A DNA stretch of 64,000 nucleotides from Buttiauxella brennerae ATCC 51605. GTDB taxonomy: Bacteria > Pseudomonadota > Gammaproteobacteria > Enterobacterales > Enterobacteriaceae. The number at the start of each line of letters is the position of its first letter. Positions within the stretch are counted from its first letter, which is position 1. The notes below the pieces were generated by a model. It had not been told where the DNA came from. It saw only the letters and a list, made by a program, of their open reading frames with translations, and made no database searches. Position numbers and translations under genes: made by a program. Location: the NCBI RefSeq assembly GCF_001654925.1, contig NZ_LXER01000032.1, positions 216,339 to 280,338 of the forward strand, in the 5' to 3' direction. Below, one piece after another: positions 57,097 to 64,000 of the stretch.

Positions 57097-58515
57097 TTAA
57101 CTATTTTCAAAAACCTGGCTGATAAGCTCACCCATATCACGCAGCGCGGTTTCAGTCGTGGTATTGAACGGCAGCGCGTAATTGAGGCGCATACAGTTGC
57201 GATATTTCCCGGAAGCCGAAAGCAACGACCCCACCGCAATGCGGATATTATGCTGGCGCAGCACCTCGCTGATGGGCACGATATCAATCTCTTCCGGCAG
57301 CTCAATCCACATCAAAAAACCGCCCTGTGGGCGAGAAACGCAGATACCGCACGGGAAGTAGTGGCGCACCCAGCAGGTGAAGATATCGAGGTTGCGCTGA
57401 TAGTGCTGGCGCATACGCCGCAGGTGGCGGTGGTAATGGCCGTTACGCACAAACTCCGCCACCGCCATTTGCGTAAACGTGGTCGTGCTGCCGGTCACGA
57501 TATACTTCATATGCATGGCGCGGTCGAAATAGCGCCCCGGCACAATCCAGCCCACGCGCAGTCCCGGTGCCAGCGTTTTTGAAAATGAGCTGCACAACAG
57601 CACCCGGCCATCGACATCCAGCGATTTAATCGTCATCGGGCGTGGATATTCATACGCCAGTTCGCCGTAAACATCGTCTTCAATGATCGCAATATCAAAA
57701 CGTTGCGCGAGATTCAACACCGCTTTTTTACGCGCATCGGGCATGATAAAACCGAGCGGGTTATTACAGGTCGGAACCAGAATCACCGCTTTAATCGGCC
57801 ACTGTTCCAGCGCCAGCTCCAGCGCTTCCACGCTGATACCCGTTTCAGAATCTGTTGGTATTTCCACCACTTTAATGCCGAACGCACGTAGCATTTGCAT
57901 CGTTCCGTGGAAGCATGGCGACTCAACGGCCACAATATCGCCCGCCTCACAGACGGCGCGAATCGCAATCGACAGCGCTTCATGGCAACCGGTGGTCACC
58001 ACAATGTCATCCGGCGTGACGACACAACGGCTGTCGAGCATCAAACGTGCGATTTGTTCGCGCAGCACCTGCTTACCGTTAATGCAGTCATAACCCAAAA
58101 TTTCGGATTCCTGATGCTGCACAATGCGGCTCATTTCGCGCCACAGCGGTTTGATCGTCGCCTGGGTGACATCAGGAAAACCGCTGCCAAACGCGATACT
58201 TCCGGCATCTTCCCTTCCGGTTAATTGCTCAAGCACCGCATCCCATTGGGTAATTTCAACCGGGCGCTGTGCCGGGCGGGTCAGCGCGGGCACCGGAGGC
58301 TGAGATTTTTGCGGCGTAACAAAGTAACCCGAGCGCGGCTGCGGGGAGATGAGTTGGCGATCTTCAAGAATATGATAGGCCTGCTGTACGGTGCTGATAC
58401 TGACGCCGTGTTCACTGCTCAGGTTGCGCACCGAAGGCAGGCGTTCACCACTGCGATACAGCCCTTGTTCAATGCGCTCTGCCAGCAAAGTGGCCAGATG
58501 TTGGTAACGCGTCAT
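57097..58515 (-). CDS. yjiR: MocR-family regulator YjiR (GntR HTH plus aminotransferase-like domain)
   Basis: Protein of 472 aa fusing an N-terminal GntR-type winged helix (LAERIEQGLYRSGERLPSVRNLSSEHGVSISTVQQAYHILE) to a fold-type I aminotransferase domain. The PLP Lys lies in LLCSSFSKTLAPGLRVGWI. It matches E. coli YjiR over its length. It is divergent from a yjiS-like gene, the same pairing as in E. coli, where the pair lies elsewhere on the chromosome. Effector unknown; MocR proteins usually sense PLP or an amino compound. Confidence 0.92.
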   Translation of the reverse strand: MTRYQHLATLLAERIEQGLYRSGERLPSVRNLSSEHGVSISTVQQAYHILEDRQLISPQPRSGYFVTPQKSQPPVPALTRPAQRPVEITQWDAVLEQLTGREDAGSIAFGSGFPDVTQATIKPLWREMSRIVQHQESEILGYDCINGKQVLREQIARLMLDSRCVVTPDDIVVTTGCHEALSIAIRAVCEAGDIVAVESPCFHGTMQMLRAFGIKVVEIPTDSETGISVEALELALEQWPIKAVILVPTCNNPLGFIMPDARKKAVLNLAQRFDIAIIEDDVYGELAYEYPRPMTIKSLDVDGRVLLCSSFSKTLAPGLRVGWIVPGRYFDRAMHMKYIVTGSTTTFTQMAVAEFVRNGHYHRHLRRMRQHYQRNLDIFTCWVRHYFPCGICVSRPQGGFLMWIELPEEIDIVPISEVLRQHNIRIAVGSLLSASGKYRNCMRLNYALPFNTTTETALRDMGELISQVFENS

Positions 58516-58537
58516 GCTGTATCCTCTTTATTCACCA

Positions 58538-58647
58538 TACAGACAGAAAAAGCAGTACAGAGTGATGGCAAAACCACCATTCAGATCCTGTTTTAGCGCG
58601 TCTGTATGTTAAATAAAAGTTATATTTGCGTCTGCCAGCAATCTGTA
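58538..58647. promoter_or_regulatory. Candidate YjiR operator half-sites
   Basis: TACAGAC at 58538-58544 is repeated in inverted form as GTCTGTA at 58600-58606, with further matching bases (CAG on one side, CTG on the other). A third inverted copy TCTGTA lies at 58642-58647. MocR regulators often bind such spaced repeats in divergent promoters. Confidence 0.5.
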
Positions 58648-58692
58648 TGGCGGCGCATGATTGTTCCCATCAACACGATGAGGAGCAACACC

Positions 58693-58866
58693 ATGGGCTT
58701 TGAAGAGAACCGTCCGCACAAACCGTTTTATGGCTTTGTGATGATTTACCGTTATTTCCGCCAGAGATGGTTAAACCGCCAGACAGCACGCACACTGCAA
58801 GGATTGAGCAAGGAACAATTACGAGATATTGGACTCACGACGGATGACATTTCACACTGGAAATAA
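58693..58866 (+). CDS. yjiS: Small DUF1127 protein (YjiS-like)
   Basis: Protein of 57 aa. The C-terminal DUF1127 motif is QTARTLQGLSKEQLRDIGLTTDDI, preceded by basic RYFRQRWLNR. Some DUF1127 proteins bind RNA and act in phosphate or carbon metabolism; this one is uncharacterised. The ATG at 58693 has AGGAG seven bases upstream; the longer upstream frame is unsupported. It is divergent from yjiR, as yjiS is in E. coli. Confidence 0.85.
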   Translation: MGFEENRPHKPFYGFVMIYRYFRQRWLNRQTARTLQGLSKEQLRDIGLTTDDISHWK

Positions 58867-58874
58867 CCTATTTA

Positions 58875-58999
58875 ATACCCAAAATAATTCGAGTTGCAGG
58901 CAGGCGGTGAGCGAGGGTATCCCAATGAGCTTACTCAAGTAAGTGATTTGGGTGACAGAGTGAAACCAACGCATCTGCAACTCGAAGTATGAAGGGTAT
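58875..58999. repeat. ERIC (IRU) element after yjiS
   Basis: Full copy: ATACCCAAAATAATTCGAGT, GCAGGCGGTGAGCG, GAGCTTACTCAAGTAAGTGA, CCAACGCATCTGCAACTCGA and GGGTAT at the right end. It starts 8 bp after the yjiS stop. Confidence 0.92.
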
Positions 59000-59067
59000 G
59001 GCGTCGTTATTTTTTTGCTGATATGAATTAAACACCTGCCAAAAATAAAAATAGTGAATTGAAAACC

Positions 59068-59595
59068 ATGTTCCCACTTGTGACCTCCAGACTGAGCCTG
59101 ACGCAAATTACCGAGCAAGAATGGCCTTTCTTTTTGCGCCTGCAACAAGACCCTGTCGTGATGCGTTTTGTTTCCGATGAGCGACGAGAAGCGGAAGTCC
59201 GCCTGATTTTTAATTCACGCCTCGTGCGCTGGGAAATTCCCAGCCGACACTGGCTTTGTCTGGTGATGCGCGATAAGCATAACGGCACGCCGATTGGTTT
59301 CACGGGTTTTGTGCGTGGCGACGAAGGCCTGGCAGAAGTCGGTTTTATTCTCGACCCCAAATTCCACGGGCAAGGTTACGGTTATGAATCGCTTCATGCC
59401 GTGTGCAAATTTGCCTTTGAAAAATGCGCGATCCGAAAATTAACCGCGACCGTCACGGTCGGGAATATCGGTTCGAGAAAGACGCTGGAAAAAGCAGGCT
59501 TTGAGCTGGAAGGGATACTGCGTGAGAACTATTTTCTGGCCGGGGTCTGGCAGGATGACTGGATTTTTGGCTTGCTGCGCAAAGAATTTAAATAA
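59068..59595 (+). CDS. GNAT acetyltransferase (RimJ/RimL-like)
   Basis: Acetyltransferase of 175 aa. The N-terminus LVTSRLSLTQITEQEWPFFLRL and the block GFILDPKFHGQGYGYESLHAVCKFAFEKCAIRKLTATVTVGNIGSRKTLEKAGFELEGILRE are typical of RimJ/RimL-type enzymes that modify protein N-termini or small amines. A TTG three codons earlier is also open; neither start has a strong ribosome binding site. Substrate not known. Confidence 0.85.
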   Translation: MFPLVTSRLSLTQITEQEWPFFLRLQQDPVVMRFVSDERREAEVRLIFNSRLVRWEIPSRHWLCLVMRDKHNGTPIGFTGFVRGDEGLAEVGFILDPKFHGQGYGYESLHAVCKFAFEKCAIRKLTATVTVGNIGSRKTLEKAGFELEGILRENYFLAGVWQDDWIFGLLRKEFK

Positions 59596-59635
59596 AACAC
59601 GGGCCGCGCAGCGGCGGCCCATACAGCGTGAATTC

Positions 59636-59881
59636 TTAGTTATACATCTCAGCAACGCCAAACACTTTGTTATCGCCACCAGCAGAAATGATGCGGATAG
59701 ATTTTGCGCCTGCCTGCTCAGCTTTTGCTTGTAGCTGTGCTTGAAGGCTATCAATGTTTGATGCGCCGGTTACGGAAACTGTACCGATTTTCTGGCTTTC
59801 AACTGATTGAGTAGAGGCAGCGAAAGTTGAGAATGAAGCAGCCAGAGTCATAACAACGGCAAAATATTTGATGCTTTTCAT
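59636..59881 (-). CDS. DUF1471 (BhsA/McbA/YdgH-type) periplasmic protein
   Basis: Small exported protein of 81 aa. A signal peptide (MKSIKYFAVVMTLAASFSTFA-AS) is followed by the DUF1471 core IGTVSVTGASNIDSLQAQLQAKAEQAGAKSIRIISAGGDNKVFGVAEMY. Members of this group respond to stress and affect biofilm formation in E. coli; which paralogue this is cannot be decided. Confidence 0.88.
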   Translation of the reverse strand: MKSIKYFAVVMTLAASFSTFAASTQSVESQKIGTVSVTGASNIDSLQAQLQAKAEQAGAKSIRIISAGGDNKVFGVAEMYN

Positions 59882-60056
59882 GATGTGTATCCTTGAGCTT
59901 GTTTAAGTGTGAAAGCATGTTCGCTTTCGATGTGATAAGAATAGTGCCGCATCACAAATGGTGATAGCGGAATGATTCGCTCAAGTCATTCAATATTTTT
60001 GACAAATATTTAACAGGCAAGAATGCGTTGTACTTCACCCTTGCCTGTTCTGCTGC

Positions 60057-60815
60057 TTATAAAAACATGCCGCCAGAAACTTCAACACGCTGCGCATTCA
60101 TCCAGCCACTTTCGTCACTGAGCAGAACGGCAATCGCGTTACCAATATCATCCGGTTGCCCTACACGCCCCAGCGCCGTTTGTGCCGCGATAGCCTTCGC
60201 TACCTGTTCGTTATCACGCACCACACCACCGCCGAAATCGGTCGCAATCGCACCCGGTGCAATGATGTTGACGGAGATCCCACGCGCACCCAACTCTTTG
60301 GCCTGGTACTTCGTCAGCACTTCCATCGCCCCTTTCATGGCGGCATAAGCGGCTTTCCCCGGCAGGGCAAAACGCGTCAGGCCAGTGGAGACATTCAGGA
60401 TGCGGCCACCGTCTTTAATCAGCGGCAATAAGTGCTGAGTCAGGAAGAATGGCCCTTTGAGATGGATGTTCATTAAATCATCAAACTGTTGCTCTGTTGT
60501 TTTTTCGAACAGCGCATCGAGGCCAGTTCCTGCATTGTTTAATAAATAATCAAAAGAGTCGCGTTGCCATACATCATGTAGCTGCTGCTTCACTTGCGCT
60601 GCAAAAGCAGCAAAGCCTGCGCTTTCGGCAACATTCAATTGAATTGCCACGGCTTTTACGCCAGTTAGCTCAATTTCACGTACCAAATTGAGCGCTTCTT
60701 GCTGCTGGCTGTTGTAAGTCAGAATAATATTCACGCCACGTGCTGCCAGCTTCAATGCTGCGTTTTTTCCTAATCCACGGCTGCCGCCGGTCACTAATGC
60801 GATTGTTTGACTCAT
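60057..60815 (-). CDS. Short-chain dehydrogenase/reductase
   Basis: Classical SDR of 252 aa. The cofactor motif is TGGSRGLG (residues 9-16), NNAG is present, and the catalytic residues are Ser in LNVSTGL and Tyr/Lys in YAAMK. The C-terminus GWMNAQRVEVSGGMFL is typical. It is divergent from yhjC with a 119-bp gap, so the LysR protein may regulate it. Substrate not known. Confidence 0.9.
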   Translation of the reverse strand: MSQTIALVTGGSRGLGKNAALKLAARGVNIILTYNSQQQEALNLVREIELTGVKAVAIQLNVAESAGFAAFAAQVKQQLHDVWQRDSFDYLLNNAGTGLDALFEKTTEQQFDDLMNIHLKGPFFLTQHLLPLIKDGGRILNVSTGLTRFALPGKAAYAAMKGAMEVLTKYQAKELGARGISVNIIAPGAIATDFGGGVVRDNEQVAKAIAAQTALGRVGQPDDIGNAIAVLLSDESGWMNAQRVEVSGGMFL

Positions 60816-60934
60816 GATTTGCCTCGTTGATGACTATCGGGTTGTTGAGATACAGCTTATTAGCTGCTACAAAATCAATAAAGAGTGCTAATTGCGCATC
60901 ACTGTTTCACTACAAACAACAATGTGAGAATAAT

Positions 60935-61834
60935 GTGGATAAAATACACGCAATGCAGTTGTTCATTAGAGTGGCTGAACTCGAGAGTTTCTCCCGCGCA
61001 GCAGACACACTGGGCCTTCCTAAAGGTAGCGTATCGCGCCAGATTCAGGCCCTTGAAGGCCTGCTGGGAACAAGGTTATTGCATCGCACCACCCGCCGGG
61101 TGCAGCTGACGCAAGACGGTATGGTGTACTACGAGCGCTGCCGCGATCTGTTAGCCAACCTTGATGAACTAGATGGTCTTTTTTTGCACGATCCTAAAAG
61201 CGTTAGCGGGCGCTTGCGGGTGGATATGCCGGTTGGCATCGCCAAAAATTTGGTTATGCCAAAACTTCCGGCATTTTTGCAGCAATATCCCGGTATTGAA
61301 CTGGAGCTAAGCAGCAGCGACCGCATGGTCGATGTGGTGCGTGAAGGTTTTGATTGTGTGGTGCGCGTGGGGCAGCTTAAAGACTCCGGTCTGGTGGCCC
61401 GTCCGCTTGGGAAACTGACATTAATAAACTGCGCCAGCCCCGATTATCTGGCGCGTTTCGGTTACCCTGAAAGCATTGACGATCTCACTTCTCACGCCAT
61501 GGTGCATTACGCGCTAAACCTCGGCAGCCGCCCGCAAGGTTTTGAATTTTTCGAAGATAAAAATACCCGCTGGGTGAAAACCGGTGGCGTGATTACCGTG
61601 AATAGCACCGAAACCTATCAGGCAGCCTGTCTTGCCGGGCTTGGGATTATTCAGGCGCCACGCATTGGCGTAAAAGAGTTACTCAAGAGCAAAAAACTGG
61701 TGGAGATCCTGCCGCAATATCGAGCTGAACCGATGCCCGTTTCGCTGCTTTACCCGCATCGCCGCAACCTTTCGCGCCGCGTTCATTTGTTTATGGAGTG
61801 GCTGACGGGGCTGGTTAAAGGATATGTGGACTAA
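60935..61834 (+). CDS. yhjC: LysR-family regulator YhjC (RcdB)
   Basis: LysR-type regulator of 299 aa. The helix-turn-helix is ESFSRAADTLGLPKGSVSRQIQALE near residues 17-41, and the effector domain starts about 90. The GTG at 60935 gives MDKIHAMQLFIRVAELESFS, the same start as E. coli YhjC; the ATG further upstream in the frame lies in the divergent promoter. In E. coli this regulator influences the csgD network. It is followed by yhjD as in K-12. Confidence 0.92.
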   Translation: MDKIHAMQLFIRVAELESFSRAADTLGLPKGSVSRQIQALEGLLGTRLLHRTTRRVQLTQDGMVYYERCRDLLANLDELDGLFLHDPKSVSGRLRVDMPVGIAKNLVMPKLPAFLQQYPGIELELSSSDRMVDVVREGFDCVVRVGQLKDSGLVARPLGKLTLINCASPDYLARFGYPESIDDLTSHAMVHYALNLGSRPQGFEFFEDKNTRWVKTGGVITVNSTETYQAACLAGLGIIQAPRIGVKELLKSKKLVEILPQYRAEPMPVSLLYPHRRNLSRRVHLFMEWLTGLVKGYVD

Positions 61835-61888
61835 CACCAGGCTATAATTTCTTTAACCTTCTGCCAGAATTATAGGGAAAATAACCTG

Positions 61889-62899
61889 ATGACAGTGCCG
61901 GATAACACCGAAAAACGTCCTACAGAAACGCTCGACTATGAACCAATAGTCAAAATAAAAACCAGCAATGAGAAGGTGAACAAAACCATCGATAGTGTGA
62001 ATAACACCGTCGAGCGCGTCGAACGCAACCCTGTTGTTGCGCACTTGATACGGGCAGCTGAACGCTTTAACGACCGTATGGGCAACCAGTTTGGCGCGGC
62101 AATCACCTACTTTTCATTCCTGTCACTGATCCCGATTTTGATGGTGGCATTTGCCGCCGCCGGTTATATCCTTGCCTCGCACCCCACGCTGCTGGAGGAA
62201 ATTTTCGAAAAGATCCTCACCAACGTGAGCGAGCCAACGCTTGCCGCCACACTGAAAAACACCATCAATACCGCGGTGCAGCAGCGCACGACTGTCGGGC
62301 TGGTTGGCCTGTTGATTGCACTCTATTCCGGCATCAACTGGATGGGGAATTTGCGTGAAGCGGTGCGTGCCCAGTCGCGCGATAAATGGGAGCGCAACCC
62401 GCAGGATCAGGAGAAGTTCTGGGTAAAGTATCTGCGTGATTTAGTGTCGCTAATTGGTTTGTTGGTGGCGTTGATTGTGACGCTTTCAATCACGTCGGTT
62501 GCCGGTTCAGCCCAGGCATTCCTGATAACTCTTTTGCATCTCGACGGTATCGAATGGTTAAAACCGGTTTGGCATTTAGTCGGGTTAGCGATCTCTATTT
62601 TTGCTAACTACCTGCTGTTCTTCTGGATTTTCTGGCGTCTTCCACGCCACCGTCCACGCAAGAAAGCACTGATTCGTGGCACATTGATTGCGGCAATTGG
62701 TTTTGAGGTTATCAAAATCATCATGACCTACAGCCTTCCAGCGCTGATAAAATCACCCTCCGGCGCAGCATTTGGCTCTGTTTTAGGTCTGATGGCCTTC
62801 TTCTATTTCTTCGCCCGCCTGACGCTGTTTTGTGCCGCGTGGATTGCCACCGCACAATACAAGGATGATCCGAGAATGCCGGGTAAAACTCAAAGTTGA
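61889..62899 (+). CDS. yhjD: YihY/BrkB-family inner-membrane protein YhjD
   Basis: Membrane protein of 336 aa with a charged N-terminal tail of about 60 residues and six hydrophobic segments. The family block NQFGAAITYFSFLSLIPILMV and the C-terminus AAFGSVLGLMAFFYFFARLTLFCAAWIATAQYKDDPRMPGKTQ closely match E. coli YhjD. A YhjD variant in E. coli relieves the need for Kdo in lipid A transport, which suggests a role near lipid export. AGGGA precedes the ATG. Confidence 0.95.
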   Translation: MTVPDNTEKRPTETLDYEPIVKIKTSNEKVNKTIDSVNNTVERVERNPVVAHLIRAAERFNDRMGNQFGAAITYFSFLSLIPILMVAFAAAGYILASHPTLLEEIFEKILTNVSEPTLAATLKNTINTAVQQRTTVGLVGLLIALYSGINWMGNLREAVRAQSRDKWERNPQDQEKFWVKYLRDLVSLIGLLVALIVTLSITSVAGSAQAFLITLLHLDGIEWLKPVWHLVGLAISIFANYLLFFWIFWRLPRHRPRKKALIRGTLIAAIGFEVIKIIMTYSLPALIKSPSGAAFGSVLGLMAFFYFFARLTLFCAAWIATAQYKDDPRMPGKTQS

Positions 62900-62905
62900 T
62901 TGATA

Positions 62906-62950
62906 ACAGGCTGGTACGAGATAACGTTTCAGCACATAAATCCAGCCTGT
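62906..62950 (+). terminator. Possible yhjD terminator
   Basis: Arms ACAGGCTGG and CCAGCCTGT (9 bp, perfect) enclose a 27-base loop and are followed by AACTTTTATTT. It starts 7 bp after the yhjD stop. The loop is long for a strong terminator. The rest of the gap to 63148 is AT-rich with no gene. Confidence 0.45.
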
Positions 62951-63148
62951 AACTTTTATTTAACCTAAAAGCAGTTTTATTCACTGATTATTTAAATATG
63001 AGAAGCACGACATAGATATTTATCTTCTGGACTAAAAATTATCCTCTTAATGCTTATTTATTACACAGCCATGCCCGAAACCGTGCGTTGAAATGCGCCT
63101 TTTGCTATGCGTAATATGGCTTTCGTTCGCTATAAATAAGAAAAATCT

Positions 63149-64000
63149 ATGCAAGCCACCATCGCTAATTCAATCAATACTGAAACTGACGCCACGCCCG
63201 TCAACTCACGCGGAAAAGTTGTCGTTGCCTCGCTTGTCGGCACCGCCATCGAATTCTTTGATTTCTATATTTACGCCACTGCGGCGGTCATTGTATTCCC
63301 GCATATTTTCTTCCCGCAGGGTGACCCTACTGCTGCGACGCTACAATCGCTGGCAACATTCGCCATCGCCTTTGTCGCGCGCCCAATTGGTTCGGCACTC
63401 TTCGGCCACTTCGGTGACCGCGTAGGCCGCAAAGTGACACTGGTGGCATCACTTCTGACGATGGGTGTTTCAACCGTTCTGATTGGCCTGTTGCCGAGCT
63501 ATGAGACCATCGGCGTATTAGCACCGGTGCTGTTAGCTCTGGCACGCTTCGGTCAGGGCCTGGGTCTGGGCGGCGAATGGGGCGGAGCGGCATTGCTCGC
63601 AACCGAGAACGCACCACCACGCAAACGTGCGCTGTACGGTTCATTCCCGCAGTTAGGTGCGCCAATCGGCTTCTTCTTTGCCAATGGCACCTTCCTGCTG
63701 CTTTCCTGGTTACTGACTGATGAGCAGTTCATGAGCTGGGGCTGGCGCGTACCCTTTATTCTTTCTGCAGTGCTGGTGATTATCGGCCTGTATGTGCGCG
63801 TATCGCTGCATGAAACCCCGGTGTTTGCCAAAATTGCCAAAGCGGGCAAACAGGTGAAAATACCGCTCGGCACGCTGCTGACAAAGCACCTGAAGGCGAC
63901 CGTTATCGGCACCTTTATTATGCTGGCAACTTACACGCTGTTTTACATCATGACGGTCTATTCAATGACCTTCAGCACCGCCGCCGTGCCGGTAGGTCTT
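63149..64000 (+). CDS. yhjE: MFS transporter YhjE (metabolite/H+ symporter group), 3' end off window
   Basis: The first 284 codons of an MFS permease cut by the window end, so no stop is seen. It starts MQATIANSINTETDATPVNS and continues SLVGTAIEFFDFYIYATAAV. The MFS motif A is GHFGDRVGRKVT, and FGQGLGLGGEWGGAALLATENAP is typical of the ProP/KgtP/ShiA group. It closely matches E. coli YhjE (440 aa), next to yhjD as in K-12. Substrate not established. Confidence 0.94.
   Translation, partial: MQATIANSINTETDATPVNSRGKVVVASLVGTAIEFFDFYIYATAAVIVFPHIFFPQGDPTAATLQSLATFAIAFVARPIGSALFGHFGDRVGRKVTLVASLLTMGVSTVLIGLLPSYETIGVLAPVLLALARFGQGLGLGGEWGGAALLATENAPPRKRALYGSFPQLGAPIGFFFANGTFLLLSWLLTDEQFMSWGWRVPFILSAVLVIIGLYVRVSLHETPVFAKIAKAGKQVKIPLGTLLTKHLKATVIGTFIMLATYTLFYIMTVYSMTFSTAAVPVGL

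Noticed and set aside
57097-58515. Reading yjiR as a plain aminotransferase
   Set aside because: The N-terminal GntR-type winged helix and match to YjiR show it is a MocR regulator.

Overview
The window is chromosomal DNA from a member of the Enterobacteriaceae. Most proteins are close, near full-length counterparts of Escherichia coli K-12 proteins, and long blocks keep the K-12 gene order. The strain is not E. coli or Salmonella: several K-12 segments are absent or replaced, and there are many ERIC elements. A Buttiauxella/Kluyvera-like genus would fit, but that is only a guess from content. No rRNA or tRNA gene, CRISPR array, intact prophage or transposase was seen.

Layout. (1) 1-6640: gntR with the gluconate operator of the off-window gntK side, yhhW, yhhX, the iron-stress small RNA RyhB with its Fur box, yhhY, ggt and yhhA. 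(2) 6626-18734: the glycerol-3-phosphate operon ugpBAECQ with a Pho box, then the branched-chain amino acid importer livKHMGF, panM and livJ. (3) 19082-24756: heat-shock sigma factor rpoH, the ftsYEX operon, rsmD and yhhL. (4) 24760-28193: yhhM, yhhN and the zinc/lead exporter zntA with a MerR-type operator. (5) 28337-31924: an insertion between zntA and tusA relative to K-12, made of a HigBA-type toxin-antitoxin pair and a three-gene TRAP transporter. (6) 32123-36269: tusA, yhhQ (with a preQ1-I-like leader), dcrB, yhhS and yhhT. (7) 36334-38978: a degenerate M24/creatinase-like protein and an MFS permease where K-12 has acpT-nik-rhsB-yhi genes. (8) 38975-48595: yhiN, pitA, uspB, uspA, rsmJ, prlC, rlmJ and gor in K-12 order. 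(9) 48854-60815: a region where K-12 carries ars and the acid-fitness island. Here it holds small secreted proteins, a LacI-regulated PTS/porin operon, a HEPN-like membrane protein, yjiR/yjiS, a GNAT enzyme, a DUF1471 protein and a short-chain dehydrogenase. (10) 60935-64000: yhjC, yhjD and the start of yhjE, which rejoins the K-12 backbone.

How genes work together. The ugp operon imports and hydrolyses glycerophosphodiesters under phosphate control. liv imports Leu/Ile/Val through one membrane complex with two alternative binding proteins (LivK, LivJ). rpoH is next to ftsYEX, and prlC-rsmJ carries a sigma-32-like promoter, so a regulator and a probable target lie in the same window. yhhQ (a deazapurine transporter) follows a candidate preQ1 aptamer that would hide its ribosome binding site. 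The PTS IIB-IIC-IIA-porin operon would import and phosphorylate an unknown oligosaccharide, but no phospho-glycosidase lies beside it.

The observations most worth follow-up are the preQ1-I-like leader of yhhQ, the HEPN-TM-ankyrin-like protein that lacks the usual HEPN histidine, the metal-site-degenerate M24 protein, and the secreted protein pair at 49.6-50.3 kb. Start codons were reassigned where a Shine-Dalgarno sequence or homology supports a start inside the longest frame. Comparisons with E. coli are from memory, not from a search.
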